Notes: generated by a model not told the origin, from the sequence alone. A stretch of 64,000 bases of DNA from UBA7236 sp964463165 (GCA_964463165.1 CAYXBK010000009.1:62001-126000), one strand, 5' to 3'. Shown: positions 28,498 to 37,603, counted from the first letter of the stretch. A program made the numbers and translations.

Positions 28498-29661
28498 ATG
28501 AAGAAGAAAATTAAATTTTATTTAATTCTGATCTTCCTGTTGAATGTCGGATTAAACGCACAGGTAACAATTATTTTTAAAAATGCGGATGCATTTCCGG
28601 ATTCGGTTACGGATAATTGCTTCATTGCCGGAAATTTTAATAACTGGAATCCCGGTCTTGCAGAATATAAACTTGTACGGAAGGATGGAAAGCTGCAGGT
28701 TACATTCAATCCTGATAAATCAATAAATACGCTTGAATTTAAATTTACACGCGGCAGCTGGCAAACAGGTGAAGTATTAAAAGACGGCGGACATAAGGAA
28801 AACCGCATCTGTTATTATAAGCCGGGAATGGTGCTTGAAGAAACGGTTGAGAATTTTCAGGATTTGGCACCACTTAAAATAGCCGAACAGAATCTGAATG
28901 TGATCCAGTTTAAAATTTACTCTCCCGAATTAAAAAAGGAAAAAAATATTCGTGTATATCTGCCTTGTGATTATGCAGAAAGCCCTGCAAATATTACAAT
29001 TGAAAAACGATTTCCGGTTTTGTATATGCTCGACGGACAAAATTTATTTGATGCAACGATTTCATTTAACGGTGAGTGGGGAATAGACGAAAGCATGGAT
29101 TCGATTTGTAAAATGAATATGCATACAGCAATTATTGTTGGAATTGATCATGCAGATGCTGATCGCATAAATGAATATTCACCCTGGACAATTAATGATA
29201 AATACGGCGGTGGTGACGGAGATTTGTTTGCAGATTTTTTAGTAAAAACGTTAAAACCAAAAATTGATTCGATGTACCGGACAATTCCCGGAAGAGAGTT
29301 TACGGGAATTGCAGGCAGCAGTGTTGCGGGTACTGAAAGTTTATATGTGGTGCTGCGTTATCCCGAGAATTTTTCTATGGGAGGAATTTTTTCGCCGTCT
29401 TTATGGACAAGCAATGAATTTTATAAAATGGCCGATGCATTTCATTATGATGCGCCGGTAAAAATATATTTTGTTGCAGGCGCAACAGAAGGAGGTGATA
29501 CGCAAACGATGGATGATATGGAGAAAATGTATAACACACTTCTCGAAAACAAAATTCAAAACCTGAAAATGCGTTTGATCATTGAGAGCTCCGGTATTCA
29601 CTCGGAAGCATTCTGGAACAGCGAGTTTATGGATTGTTATGAGTGGTTGTATGGGGAATGA
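28498..29661 (+). CDS. Secreted esterase with N-terminal starch-binding-like (CBM48-type) domain
   Basis: 387 residues from ATG at 28498 (MKKKIKFYLILIFLL); an upstream in-frame start would put 17 polar residues before the signal peptide. After the signal (ends GLNAQ), residues ~20-105 form an E-set/CBM20-48-like module (CFIAGNFNNWNPGLAEY). Residues ~125-387 are an alpha/beta-hydrolase of the esterase D/Fes type: VYLPCDY, VLYMLDGQNLF, nucleophile Ser275 in GIAGSSVAG and His368 in SSGIHSEAFW. Acts on an ester, possibly on acylated glucan (inference). It is divergent from the amylase and shares its promoter region. Confidence 0.8.
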   Translation: MKKKIKFYLILIFLLNVGLNAQVTIIFKNADAFPDSVTDNCFIAGNFNNWNPGLAEYKLVRKDGKLQVTFNPDKSINTLEFKFTRGSWQTGEVLKDGGHKENRICYYKPGMVLEETVENFQDLAPLKIAEQNLNVIQFKIYSPELKKEKNIRVYLPCDYAESPANITIEKRFPVLYMLDGQNLFDATISFNGEWGIDESMDSICKMNMHTAIIVGIDHADADRINEYSPWTINDKYGGGDGDLFADFLVKTLKPKIDSMYRTIPGREFTGIAGSSVAGTESLYVVLRYPENFSMGGIFSPSLWTSNEFYKMADAFHYDAPVKIYFVAGATEGGDTQTMDDMEKMYNTLLENKIQNLKMRLIIESSGIHSEAFWNSEFMDCYEWLYGE

Positions 29662-29662
29662 A

Positions 29663-29711
29663 AATAAAATTAAACACGAAGGCGCTAAGGCACGGAGAAA
29701 ATTAATAGTTG
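29663..29711. repeat. Degenerate CACGAAGG/CACGGAG interspersed repeat
   Basis: AAACACGAAGGCGCTAAGG followed by CACGGAGAAAA, one half of a repeat family also present at 32757, 49255 and 50581. Here the complementary right half is missing. Confidence 0.5.
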
Positions 29712-29744
29712 TGATACTCTAATAGAATTTTATAAAAACGAATT

Positions 29745-29772
29745 GTCATTGCGGGCCCCGACCCGCAATCTC
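29745..29772. repeat. REP-like palindrome, copy A
   Basis: GTCATTGCGGG, a short CCCCGA centre, then CCCGCAATCTC. The TTGCGGG/CCCGCAA arms pair perfectly. It ends four bases before the ATG of the GIY-YIG gene. Confidence 0.75.
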
Positions 29773-29776
29773 GAAT

Positions 29777-30106
29777 ATGTTGATTGCCAGATTTTATTAC
29801 GTATATTTTTTGACAAATATTTCAAATTCTGTTTTATATATTGGTGTTACCAAGAGCCTTCAAACCAGAATTTGGAAGCACAAGGTGAAACTTTATTCAG
29901 ATAGTTTTACTTCAAAATATAATTGTAATAAATTAGTATATTTCGAGGAGTTTGAAAGTATTCAAAGTGCAATTGCAAGAGAAAAACAATTAAAGAATTG
30001 GAAAAGGGAATGGAAAAATGAACTTGTTAGCAGTAAAAACCCCGGATGGGAGGATTTAGCAAAAGAATGGTTTACAGAAGATGAATTGGATATTGATAAG
30101 GCATGA
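29777..30106 (+). CDS. Single-domain GIY-YIG nuclease
   Basis: 109 residues, UvrC/URI-type GIY-YIG domain: YYVYFLTN (the GIY-like strand), VLYIGVT (YIG), TRIWKHK with Arg/His, YFEEFESIQSAIAREKQLKNWKREWK with the catalytic Glu region, ending in an acidic tail. These proteins are stand-alone nucleases common in Bacteroidota and of unknown role. It is bracketed by REP-like palindromes: copy A just upstream, copy B 14 bases downstream, copy C about 140 bases downstream. It interrupts the run of starch genes and may have been inserted. Confidence 0.88.
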   Translation: MLIARFYYVYFLTNISNSVLYIGVTKSLQTRIWKHKVKLYSDSFTSKYNCNKLVYFEEFESIQSAIAREKQLKNWKREWKNELVSSKNPGWEDLAKEWFTEDELDIDKA

Positions 30107-30120
30107 ATTTGTTTTTAATG

Positions 30121-30147
30121 GAGATGCCGGGTCGAGCCCGGCATGAC
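30121..30147. repeat. REP-like palindrome, copy B (inverted)
   Basis: GAGATGCCGGG-TCGAG-CCCGGCATGAC. The 8-bp arms ATGCCGGG/CCCGGCAT are perfect. Termini GAGAT...ATGAC are the inverse of copies A and C (GTCATT...AATCTC). Confidence 0.75.
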
Positions 30148-30246
30148 AGGATCTTTTTTTTAGATTTTATTTAATATCAAATTTATATATTCTTTAAGCG
30201 TAAAACTGAAGAGTGTTTCAACTAAAAAATTTAAATAAAACGAATA

Positions 30247-30313
30247 GTCATTGAGGGCCTGCCTGCCGGGACCGAGCCTGGTGCTGAGGCAGGCAGGCCT
30301 GACCCGCAATCTC
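30247..30313. repeat. REP-like palindrome, copy C (long form)
   Basis: Same termini as copy A (GTCATTGAGGG ... GACCCGCAATCTC), but the centre is expanded to a long GC-rich hairpin with arms GGCCTGCCTGCC and GGCAGGCAGGCC. The remainder of 30107-30350 holds no gene. Confidence 0.75.
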
Positions 30314-30350
30314 CAAAAAAAGAGGAATTAATTATTCTATTGAATAAAAA

Positions 30351-32744
30351 ATGAGAAAGATTCTTATAATAATATTTGCAGTTGGATTTAGTATAAACGC
30401 AAAATCCCAAACCGAAATCTTCGGACTGGCAACACCAATTCAATTGGGAATTGATACAACTGTTGTTTATCTGGAAGATTATTTTACGGATGTAAATCAT
30501 ATCTCCAAAATATCCCAGCCGGATTTTTTAAAACAGGAATTATCCCAGGATAAAAAACTGCTGACTTTAATTTCGGTAAAACAGGAAATTCCCTATTTAA
30601 GCGAAGTAAAAATAACCGCTGGCGGTGAAGAATACTCCATCCTTCTCCGAAAATCAAAAAAAGAAAAAATCCATTTTGCATGGAATCCGAACGGAGCGAA
30701 ATATTCAAAAGTCTCCATCGTTGGTGAAATGACCGGTTGGAACCCCAATATTCAATTCATGCAATATGAAAATGGCGTATGGTCTACCGATTTAATTTTA
30801 AACCCGGGAAGATATCAATATCAAATTGTAGCCGACGGAAAATGGTTTTTGGATCCGAATAATCGGGACACTATTGATAATGGAATTGGAGGTTACAATT
30901 CATTGATGGAAGTTGGAAAAAGTGAATTAAAAGAAGGATCTCAGATGCAACCCAATTTTTTTATGGGCGTTGAAACAAATGAAATCACCTGGGATAACAC
31001 ACTATCACTAGGTCAAGAGGATCAATTTGTTGAATTATTTATTTTATGGGAAAATCATAGATTGGAAAATACCGTAACCCATCCGCCGGGCCAAACAAAT
31101 TCACTTATTACATTTACAATTCCGTGGAATGCATTAAAAATTAAAAGATCATTTATACGCTGTTTTGGATATGACTCAACCGGGGAATTAAATGACATTC
31201 TTATCCCCCTCGAATACGGCAAAGTAATTACCGACCCTTCTCTTCTCACAAAAGATGATCTCCAGAAAACAATTATTTATTTCATGATGGTGGATCGTTT
31301 TAATAATGGAGATAAAACAAATGATAATCCGGTAAAAGATGATCGTGTTTTACCGCAGGCAAATTATTACGGCGGCGACCTTGCAGGAATAAAACAAAAA
31401 ATTGACGACGGCTATTTTGATAAACTCGGCATAAATGCGTTATGGATCTCACCTGTTTTTCAAAACCCTTACAATGCTTACCAGGAATTTCCGGAACCGC
31501 ATCGCTGGTTCAGTGGCTATCACGGGTATTGGCCGATTTCACTTTCACAGGTGGATACGAGATTCGGATCAAATGATTTATTTAAAAATTTAATTGATGA
31601 TGCACATCACGACAGCATTTCTGTTTTTCTCGATTATGTTGCAAATCATATTCACGAACAACATCCGCTTTGGAAGGAACATCCCGAGTGGTTCTCACAA
31701 TTAAATTTACCCGACGGCAGAAAAAATTTAAGACTCTGGGATGAAAATCGCTTAACAACATGGTTCGAACCTTATATGCCGAGTTTTGATCATTCTCAAC
31801 CGGTTGTTGCGGAAGCTTGCGCAGACAGTGCCATGTGGTGGCTGAAAGAATTTCATCTCGACGGATTTCGCCATGATGCAACAAAACATATTGAAACGGA
31901 ATTCTGGAGATTGCTGACCGAAAAAATAAAAACAGAAGTTGAAATTCCGCAGAACAGAAATATTTATCAGATCGGAGAAACTTTCGGCTCGCGGGAATTA
32001 ATTAATTCTTATGTCGGCAGCGGATTATTAAACGCACAGTTTGATTTTAATTTATATTTTGATGCGAGATCGGTTTTTGCACTGGATGATGTTCCTTTTG
32101 AACGACTGGCGGCATCTCTCAATGAAACATTTGATTATTTCGGTTATCATCATCTCATGGGAAATATTTCCGGTAACCAGGATATGGCAAGATTTATTTC
32201 TTATGCCAGCGGCGATTTAAAATTTGGTGAAAATGATAAGGAAGTCGGTTGGCAGCGGCATATTGAAGTAACTGACACAATCGGCTATGCAAAATTAAAA
32301 ATGCTGCAGGCATTTAATATGACTATCCCCGGCATTCCGGTTATTTATTATGGAGACGAAATCGGTTTGCCCGGCGCAAATGATCCGGATAACAGACGCA
32401 TGATGCAATTTGATTCGCTCAATAAATATCAGCTGGATGTGCGCAATACAGTTTCCAAATTAACAAAACTCAGGAGTGAACATATGGCATTGTTGTACGG
32501 AGATTTTACAATATTGGAAGCAAACCCCGGAATTTTTATTTATATGCGTAGATATTTTGATGATGTGGTGATTGTAGGGTTTAACAAAACAGATATGACA
32601 TTTGGCAATCTCGTCTTTTTGCCAGATAATGTAAAAGGAACACCAATAGCATTCTCAACTCAAAGAACTGTGAAATTTATATCCGATGCTCTCAATATGA
32701 TGATCGAGCCTTATTCATTTGAAATAATTACATTTGAAAAATAA
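30351..32744 (+). CDS. GH13 alpha-amylase-family enzyme with CBM48-like domain; region IV His replaced by Gln
   Basis: 797 residues, exported (signal ending NAKSQ). Residues ~20-105 form a beta domain of unknown kind, and ~115-175 an AMPK/CBM48-like glycan-binding module (VSIVGEMTGWNPN, LILNPGRYQYQIVADGKW). A second beta region follows, then a GH13 barrel from ~305: DYVANH, GFRHD (nucleophile D509), QIGETFG (E543), and GNQD (N609-Q610-D611) where nearly all GH13 have NHD. A C-domain follows; no T9SS tag, so probably periplasmic. Acts on alpha-glucans, exact bond unknown. The region between 32744 and the next GH13 gene contains a repeat. Confidence 0.88.
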   Translation: MRKILIIIFAVGFSINAKSQTEIFGLATPIQLGIDTTVVYLEDYFTDVNHISKISQPDFLKQELSQDKKLLTLISVKQEIPYLSEVKITAGGEEYSILLRKSKKEKIHFAWNPNGAKYSKVSIVGEMTGWNPNIQFMQYENGVWSTDLILNPGRYQYQIVADGKWFLDPNNRDTIDNGIGGYNSLMEVGKSELKEGSQMQPNFFMGVETNEITWDNTLSLGQEDQFVELFILWENHRLENTVTHPPGQTNSLITFTIPWNALKIKRSFIRCFGYDSTGELNDILIPLEYGKVITDPSLLTKDDLQKTIIYFMMVDRFNNGDKTNDNPVKDDRVLPQANYYGGDLAGIKQKIDDGYFDKLGINALWISPVFQNPYNAYQEFPEPHRWFSGYHGYWPISLSQVDTRFGSNDLFKNLIDDAHHDSISVFLDYVANHIHEQHPLWKEHPEWFSQLNLPDGRKNLRLWDENRLTTWFEPYMPSFDHSQPVVAEACADSAMWWLKEFHLDGFRHDATKHIETEFWRLLTEKIKTEVEIPQNRNIYQIGETFGSRELINSYVGSGLLNAQFDFNLYFDARSVFALDDVPFERLAASLNETFDYFGYHHLMGNISGNQDMARFISYASGDLKFGENDKEVGWQRHIEVTDTIGYAKLKMLQAFNMTIPGIPVIYYGDEIGLPGANDPDNRRMMQFDSLNKYQLDVRNTVSKLTKLRSEHMALLYGDFTILEANPGIFIYMRRYFDDVVIVGFNKTDMTFGNLVFLPDNVKGTPIAFSTQRTVKFISDALNMMIEPYSFEIITFEK

Positions 32745-32756
32745 TTACAGATTAAA

Positions 32757-32806
32757 TTAAACACATAAAAGCATAGGGCACATAGTTTATATCTGTGTTT
32801 TTTAAA
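32757..32806. repeat. Degenerate AAACACATA ... GTGTTTTT interspersed repeat
   Basis: AAACACATAAAAGCATAGGG ... TCTGTGTTTTT, a decayed palindrome resembling the one at 50581-50640. Confidence 0.5.
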
Positions 32807-32817
32807 ACTGACAACTT

Positions 32818-34137
32818 ATGAAAAAAATATTTACAATCATCGCATTTCTTTGTTCATTGCAATTATTTGCACAGAATAATGCACCCGACTGGAGCCGCAA
32901 ATCAACAATTTATGAAGTGAATATCCGGCAGTATACGCCGGAAGGGACATTTAATGCATTCGAAACACATATTCCCCGACTGCATGATATGGGCGTTGAT
33001 ATTTTATGGATGATGCCTGTTCAGCCGATCGGTAAATTAAACAGAAAAGGAAGTTTGGGATCGTATTATTCGATTTCTGATTATACGTCGACAAATCCGG
33101 AATTCGGCTCCTTAAAAGATTTTAAGAATGTAGTGGAAGAAGCACATAAAAACAATATGCATGTGATCCTCGACTGGGTGGCGAATCATACAAGCTGGGA
33201 TCATGTATGGATGAAAAGCCATAAAGAATATTATTCAACTGCAAAGGACGGTTCCATCATTCCGCCTGTTGCAGACTGGAGTGATGTAGCGGATTTAAAT
33301 TATGACAATCTGCAAATGCGTAAAGCGATGATCGAGGCAATGAAATTCTGGGTCACCGAAACAGATATTGATGGTTTCAGATGTGATGTGGCAATGATGA
33401 TTCCCGATGATTTTTGGGTGGAAGCGTTTACAGAATTACGCAAAATAAAACCGGATATCTTTTTATTGTGTGAAGCGGAAGGCCCTCAGTTTATTAAAGA
33501 CGGATTCAATATGGGTTATGCATGGAACCGTCACCATACAATGAATATGATTGCACAGGGTAAGGAAAAGGCATCAAAACTTGATTCGTTGATTAATGCT
33601 GATCTGAAACAATTTCCGGATGGAAGTTATTTTATGAATTTCACATCCAATCACGACGAAAACAGCTGGAACGGCTCTGAATTTGAAAGGATGGGGGATG
33701 CTGCAAAAACAATGGCTGTTGTTTCCGCAACAATTCCGGGTATGCTTTTAATTTATTCAGGACAGGAAGTCGGCATGAATAAAAGATTGCGGTTTTTTGA
33801 TAAAGACACGATCAATTGGCTGGATGATAAAAATTTCACACCTTTTTATAAATCATTGATCGAAATAAAAAATGAAAATCCGCCCTTATGGAACGGTAGT
33901 TATGGCGGTGATTATAAATCAATTCCGACAACATCGGGCAATGTATATTGTTTCAGCCGTGAAAAAATGGGGAATAAAGTAATTGTAATTGTAAATATGA
34001 GCGGCCGAAATCAACTTGTAACAATTGAAGGTTTAAGCGGAAAATTTACAAATGCATTTACGGGCAATAACAAAACACTCAAATCCGGAAAAGAAATTTC
34101 GCTCGGTCCTTGGGAGTATTTCGTGCTGACAGAATAG
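32818..34137 (+). CDS. GH13 alpha-amylase-family enzyme, compact form
   Basis: 439 residues with a signal peptide (to ~QLFAQ, residue 19), then directly a GH13 barrel starting STIYEVNIRQYTPEGTFNAF. Catalytic regions: DWVANH, GFRCD (nucleophile D190), LLCEAEG (E219) and FTSNHDEN (D280), all intact. A short C-terminal beta domain (VIVIVNMSGRNQLVTIEG) ends the protein. No carbohydrate-binding module or T9SS tag. Probably a periplasmic maltodextrin hydrolase acting after SusC import. It is six bases upstream of the PH-like gene. Confidence 0.92.
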   Translation: MKKIFTIIAFLCSLQLFAQNNAPDWSRKSTIYEVNIRQYTPEGTFNAFETHIPRLHDMGVDILWMMPVQPIGKLNRKGSLGSYYSISDYTSTNPEFGSLKDFKNVVEEAHKNNMHVILDWVANHTSWDHVWMKSHKEYYSTAKDGSIIPPVADWSDVADLNYDNLQMRKAMIEAMKFWVTETDIDGFRCDVAMMIPDDFWVEAFTELRKIKPDIFLLCEAEGPQFIKDGFNMGYAWNRHHTMNMIAQGKEKASKLDSLINADLKQFPDGSYFMNFTSNHDENSWNGSEFERMGDAAKTMAVVSATIPGMLLIYSGQEVGMNKRLRFFDKDTINWLDDKNFTPFYKSLIEIKNENPPLWNGSYGGDYKSIPTTSGNVYCFSREKMGNKVIVIVNMSGRNQLVTIEGLSGKFTNAFTGNNKTLKSGKEISLGPWEYFVLTE

Positions 34138-34143
34138 GCCGTT

Positions 34144-34596
34144 ATGTTTGACAATTTTCTGCTAAAATCAACATTCAGGCCGGGATATTTTGCAGTTCCA
34201 TTTATCGTTGCGGCATTTGCGACCGGATTATCGTTCCTGTTTTTTTATAAGAATTATTATCTGGGTATTGCCGGCAGTATAATTTTACTGTTCGTTGTGG
34301 TTTATACTTTTGCCGCTGTTATTCTTTCTGCTCGCCGCATTTATTTTTACAGTGAATTCCTGATCTCAAAAAATATTTTTACCGGCAGGCAGGTGCTTCT
34401 GCAATACAAGGATATCAGAGAATTAAAACGATCCCGCGAATTGTACAGGGATTTAAGGGAATACGGAGGGAAACCATTTGCAACAAATTATGAATTAAAA
34501 ATCGTAGCAAATTCGGGAGATATTTTGCTGATCACGGAAAGCAAATATGCGAATGTGCAGGAAATTATTTCTTTTTTGGAGCCGTACATTCAATAG
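34144..34596 (+). CDS. PH-like domain membrane protein
   Basis: 150 residues. Two transmembrane helices at the N-terminus (residues ~17-35 and ~42-62) are followed by a bacterial PH-type beta domain (IYFYSEFLISKNIFTGRQVLLQYKDI; YELKIVANSGDILLITESKY) and a final helix (EIISFLEPYI), an arrangement typical of bPH2 proteins. Function unknown. It starts six bases after the compact GH13 gene and is probably co-transcribed with it. Confidence 0.65.
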   Translation: MFDNFLLKSTFRPGYFAVPFIVAAFATGLSFLFFYKNYYLGIAGSIILLFVVVYTFAAVILSARRIYFYSEFLISKNIFTGRQVLLQYKDIRELKRSRELYRDLREYGGKPFATNYELKIVANSGDILLITESKYANVQEIISFLEPYIQ

Positions 34597-34650
34597 CCCG
34601 CAATTTACATTACGGGCCATGAATTTATGAATCACAATATATCAATTACA

Positions 34651-35040
34651 CTATTTGCAACCTGGTGTGATAAAAATTTGCAGATGGGATTTATAATTTC
34701 CGTCGTTGCATTTTGCAATTACAACAAACTGATATGAAGCGCATGGTGTAAGATTATCAAGCGCAACACTTCCAAGTGGTGTTACCAATGTGCCTTTATC
34801 TTTCCTGTTATTCATATTTACATATTGCACCATGTATTGTGCCGCACCATTCGTGTTCCAGTGAATGGTAGCAGAATATGCATTTATTTCGTCAACAAAA
34901 ATTCCTGTCACATCACCACAACCTGATTTCATCATTGCGTTTTGATGCGGCATATTCCTCAACTGATTATGCATCTGGATCTGTGATTGTCCAAACTGAG
35001 CTATCAGCAATATTCCGATTAGAATTGTGAGCTTTTTCAT
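34651..35040 (-). CDS. Secreted single fibronectin-type-III-like protein
   Basis: 129 residues. The signal peptide (residues 1-19, ending FGQSQ) precedes one FN3-like domain: GIFVDEINAYSATIHWN, AAQYMVQYVN, LDNLTPCASYQFVVIAKCNDG. The Cys residues at GCGD, TPCAS, AKCND and PGCK could form two disulphides. No sorting motif is visible. Role unknown. Confidence 0.65.
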   Translation of the reverse strand: MKKLTILIGILLIAQFGQSQIQMHNQLRNMPHQNAMMKSGCGDVTGIFVDEINAYSATIHWNTNGAAQYMVQYVNMNNRKDKGTLVTPLGSVALDNLTPCASYQFVVIAKCNDGNYKSHLQIFITPGCK

Positions 35041-35222
35041 ATGCTTTTTATTTATTGCTTAAAGTTCCATACGGGTGGGAATGCGTCATATGATTAACGC
35101 AACACCTTTGAATGATTTATGTTTCTCTTTCGTCGTTCTGCCCGGGAATCGGTTAAGAGATCTGTATCTCATAAATTAGCGCCTGAAACGACAAACCCAA
35201 AGCCCTATTCCGGTAAACACAT

Positions 35223-36647
35223 ATGGCATTTAATTCAATTGTTTTTGCACTTTTTCTCCCGCTTGTGTTTGCAATTTATTGGGGCATTCTGAATAAACAT
35301 CTCAAAGCCCAAAATATTTTTATCATACTTGCGAGTTACTTTTTTTATGGCTGGTGGGACTGGCGTTTTTTAAGCCTTCTCTTTGTAAGCTCTGTGGTTG
35401 ATTTTACTTCAGCGTATTTCATGGCCAAAACAGAAAGTAAAAAAAGGAAGAAAGTTTTTCTGGGTATTTCGCTTCTTACAAATTTGGGTTTACTCGGCAC
35501 GTTCAAATACTATGATTTTTTCGTGAGCTCGTTTGCCTCACTTTGCGAGCAAATCGGGTTTCATATAAATGTGCAAACATTGCATATACTGCTTCCGGTT
35601 GGAATCAGTTTCTATACTTTTCAAACGCTGAGTTATACCATTGAGGTGTACCGCAAAAACCTCGAGGCTTCAAAAGATATTTTTGCTTTTATGGCCTTTG
35701 TCAGTTTTTTCCCTCAATTGGTAGCCGGGCCGATCGAAAGAGCAACAAGGCTTTTGCCGCAGTTCTATCAAAAAAGAAATTTCTCCTACCCGCAAGCTGT
35801 TCAGGGATTACGCTTAATGCTCTGGGGGTTTTTCAAAAAAATTGTTATTGCAGATAATATTGCACGATTTGTTGATCTTGTATATAAGCATCCGGCAGAG
35901 TATCATGGTGCAACAGTGATACTCGCAACATGCGGATTTGCAATTCAGATATATTGTGATTTTTCCGGATACAGTGATATCGCGATCGGCTGTGCTAAAT
36001 TATTCGGAATTGAGATCAGGAAAAATTTTGATGCACCGTATTTTTCAACGTCACCACGAGAATTTTGGAAACGGTGGCATATTTCTTTGTCTACCTGGTT
36101 TCGCGATTATGTATATATCCCGCTTGGCGGAAATAAAAATGGGTTTTGGAAGATGCAGTTTTATCTGATGATCACCTTTTTAATTTCCGGGCTCTGGCAT
36201 GGTGCTAACTGGACGTTTTTGATCTGGGGGTTTTTACACGGATCGGCGATTTGCGTGCAACATATTTTTCAGCACAGGAAAATTCATCTGCATTTGCATA
36301 AATATATTGCCGGTGCGCTCACATTTACATTTGTTTGTTTTGCATGGATATTTTTCAGGGCAGCGAATGTGCAGGATGCTTTTCTTATTATTTCAAATTT
36401 ATTTCACAATGCAGGAGGGGCCGAGATGAACACTTTTTTTGCGGCTGAATTCTTTCCAAAGAGGTTTGCAGTGATGTTATTTGTTTTTTTACTGCTGGAA
36501 ATATTGTTGCGCAATGCAAAGGCAATAAATTGGTTCAATAATACAAACAGGTTTTCCAGATGGGCGCTGTATTACGCTATGGTAATATGCATCTGTTATT
36601 TCGGTGCCTTTGATAATACACCCCATTTTATTTATTTTCAATTTTAA
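35223..36647 (+). CDS. MBOAT-family O-acyltransferase (AlgI/DltB-like)
   Basis: Polytopic inner-membrane acyltransferase of 474 residues that passes acyl (usually acetyl) groups across the membrane to polysaccharide. Visible motifs: FFPQLVAGPIERA, DFSGYSDIAIGCAKLFG, SPREFWKRWHISLSTWFRDYVYIPLGGN, and LISGLWHGANWTFLIWG with catalytic His326. Length and pattern are typical of AlgI. The stop TAA overlaps the ATG of the SGNH gene by one base, so the pair acts together, like AlgI with AlgJ/AlgX (family knowledge; substrate unknown). Confidence 0.93.
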   Translation: MAFNSIVFALFLPLVFAIYWGILNKHLKAQNIFIILASYFFYGWWDWRFLSLLFVSSVVDFTSAYFMAKTESKKRKKVFLGISLLTNLGLLGTFKYYDFFVSSFASLCEQIGFHINVQTLHILLPVGISFYTFQTLSYTIEVYRKNLEASKDIFAFMAFVSFFPQLVAGPIERATRLLPQFYQKRNFSYPQAVQGLRLMLWGFFKKIVIADNIARFVDLVYKHPAEYHGATVILATCGFAIQIYCDFSGYSDIAIGCAKLFGIEIRKNFDAPYFSTSPREFWKRWHISLSTWFRDYVYIPLGGNKNGFWKMQFYLMITFLISGLWHGANWTFLIWGFLHGSAICVQHIFQHRKIHLHLHKYIAGALTFTFVCFAWIFFRAANVQDAFLIISNLFHNAGGAEMNTFFAAEFFPKRFAVMLFVFLLLEILLRNAKAINWFNNTNRFSRWALYYAMVICICYFGAFDNTPHFIYFQF

Positions 36648-37603
36648 TGAAGAAATTTTTAACATATTGCCTTCTGTTTTTATTGCCTTTTACGGCAGGC
36701 ATAATTATTCTTTTCAATCAACCTTACGATAAAAAATTTGCATATCATTATATTGAAGACAATTGCTTTGACAGGGGCAGCTGGATTTACGACCGAATTT
36801 TTGAAAACAACACACCGGTTGATATTGCATTTATCGGAACCTCACATACTTTAAATGCAATTAACGATTCATTATTAAATCATTTGCAGCAGGAAAAAAA
36901 TCTGCACATTGCAAATCTTGGCTTTTGCTGGCAGGGATATAATGCAGAATATGTGATTCTAAAAGACCTTTTTGAAAACAAACACCCTCAAACCATTGTG
37001 CTTGAACTGCGTGAATGGACTGAAAACGATAACCACATTATTTTCCCGTATATCGCAGAAACCGAAGATATTTTGCGGCAGCCATGGTTGTCAAAACCCG
37101 CATGTATTTCCAATTTCTACACTGCAGGTTTATCGCGGTGGGAATATTTCAGGTTCGGAAATAAAAAATTGGATGTAAATCAATCAGCAAATTCTGTTTT
37201 CGGATTTATACCGGCTGGCGATTCTTTACAGCAAAGAAAGGCGGATGTACAAATTCAGTTTCAAAACAAAAGATTTAGTGCAGATGGAACGCATCTCAAT
37301 AATAAAGTGAAAGATTTTGATGCATATTATTTAAATAAAATCATTGAACTATGTGCGGTAAATAATGCAGATCTCTGCTTTTTATATCTGCCGGCTTACG
37401 GCGATATTTTACATCATCCGGTGGATGAAACATTTTTCAAGCAATATCCTATTTTAATTCCCGATGAAGATATCCTTGGCAACAGATCGAACTGGAGCAA
37501 TACTTCACATTTAAATGAAAGAGGTGCTGCAGCTCTCACGCAATGGCTTGCAGGTTCAGAATTGTTTGAAGATAGATTTTTGAAAACTATCGGGAATAAT
37601 TAG
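36647..37603 (+). CDS. SGNH-hydrolase-like partner of the MBOAT acyltransferase
   Basis: 318 residues with an N-terminal transmembrane/signal helix (residues ~4-22). A block-I-like motif IGTSHT puts Ser66 in the nucleophile position, and a late NTSHLNERGAAAL supplies His288, matching the block V position of SGNH/AlgJ-type transferases. Gly and Asn blocks are less clear. It overlaps the MBOAT stop (TAATG) and converges with guaB, overlapping its 3' end by 17 bases. Likely carries out the periplasmic acyl transfer (inference). Confidence 0.72.
   Translation: MKKFLTYCLLFLLPFTAGIIILFNQPYDKKFAYHYIEDNCFDRGSWIYDRIFENNTPVDIAFIGTSHTLNAINDSLLNHLQQEKNLHIANLGFCWQGYNAEYVILKDLFENKHPQTIVLELREWTENDNHIIFPYIAETEDILRQPWLSKPACISNFYTAGLSRWEYFRFGNKKLDVNQSANSVFGFIPAGDSLQQRKADVQIQFQNKRFSADGTHLNNKVKDFDAYYLNKIIELCAVNNADLCFLYLPAYGDILHHPVDETFFKQYPILIPDEDILGNRSNWSNTSHLNERGAAALTQWLAGSELFEDRFLKTIGNN

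Noticed and set aside
34604..34620. GCCCG...CGGGC hairpin after the PH-like gene as a terminator
   Set aside because: Only five base pairs and no U-tract.
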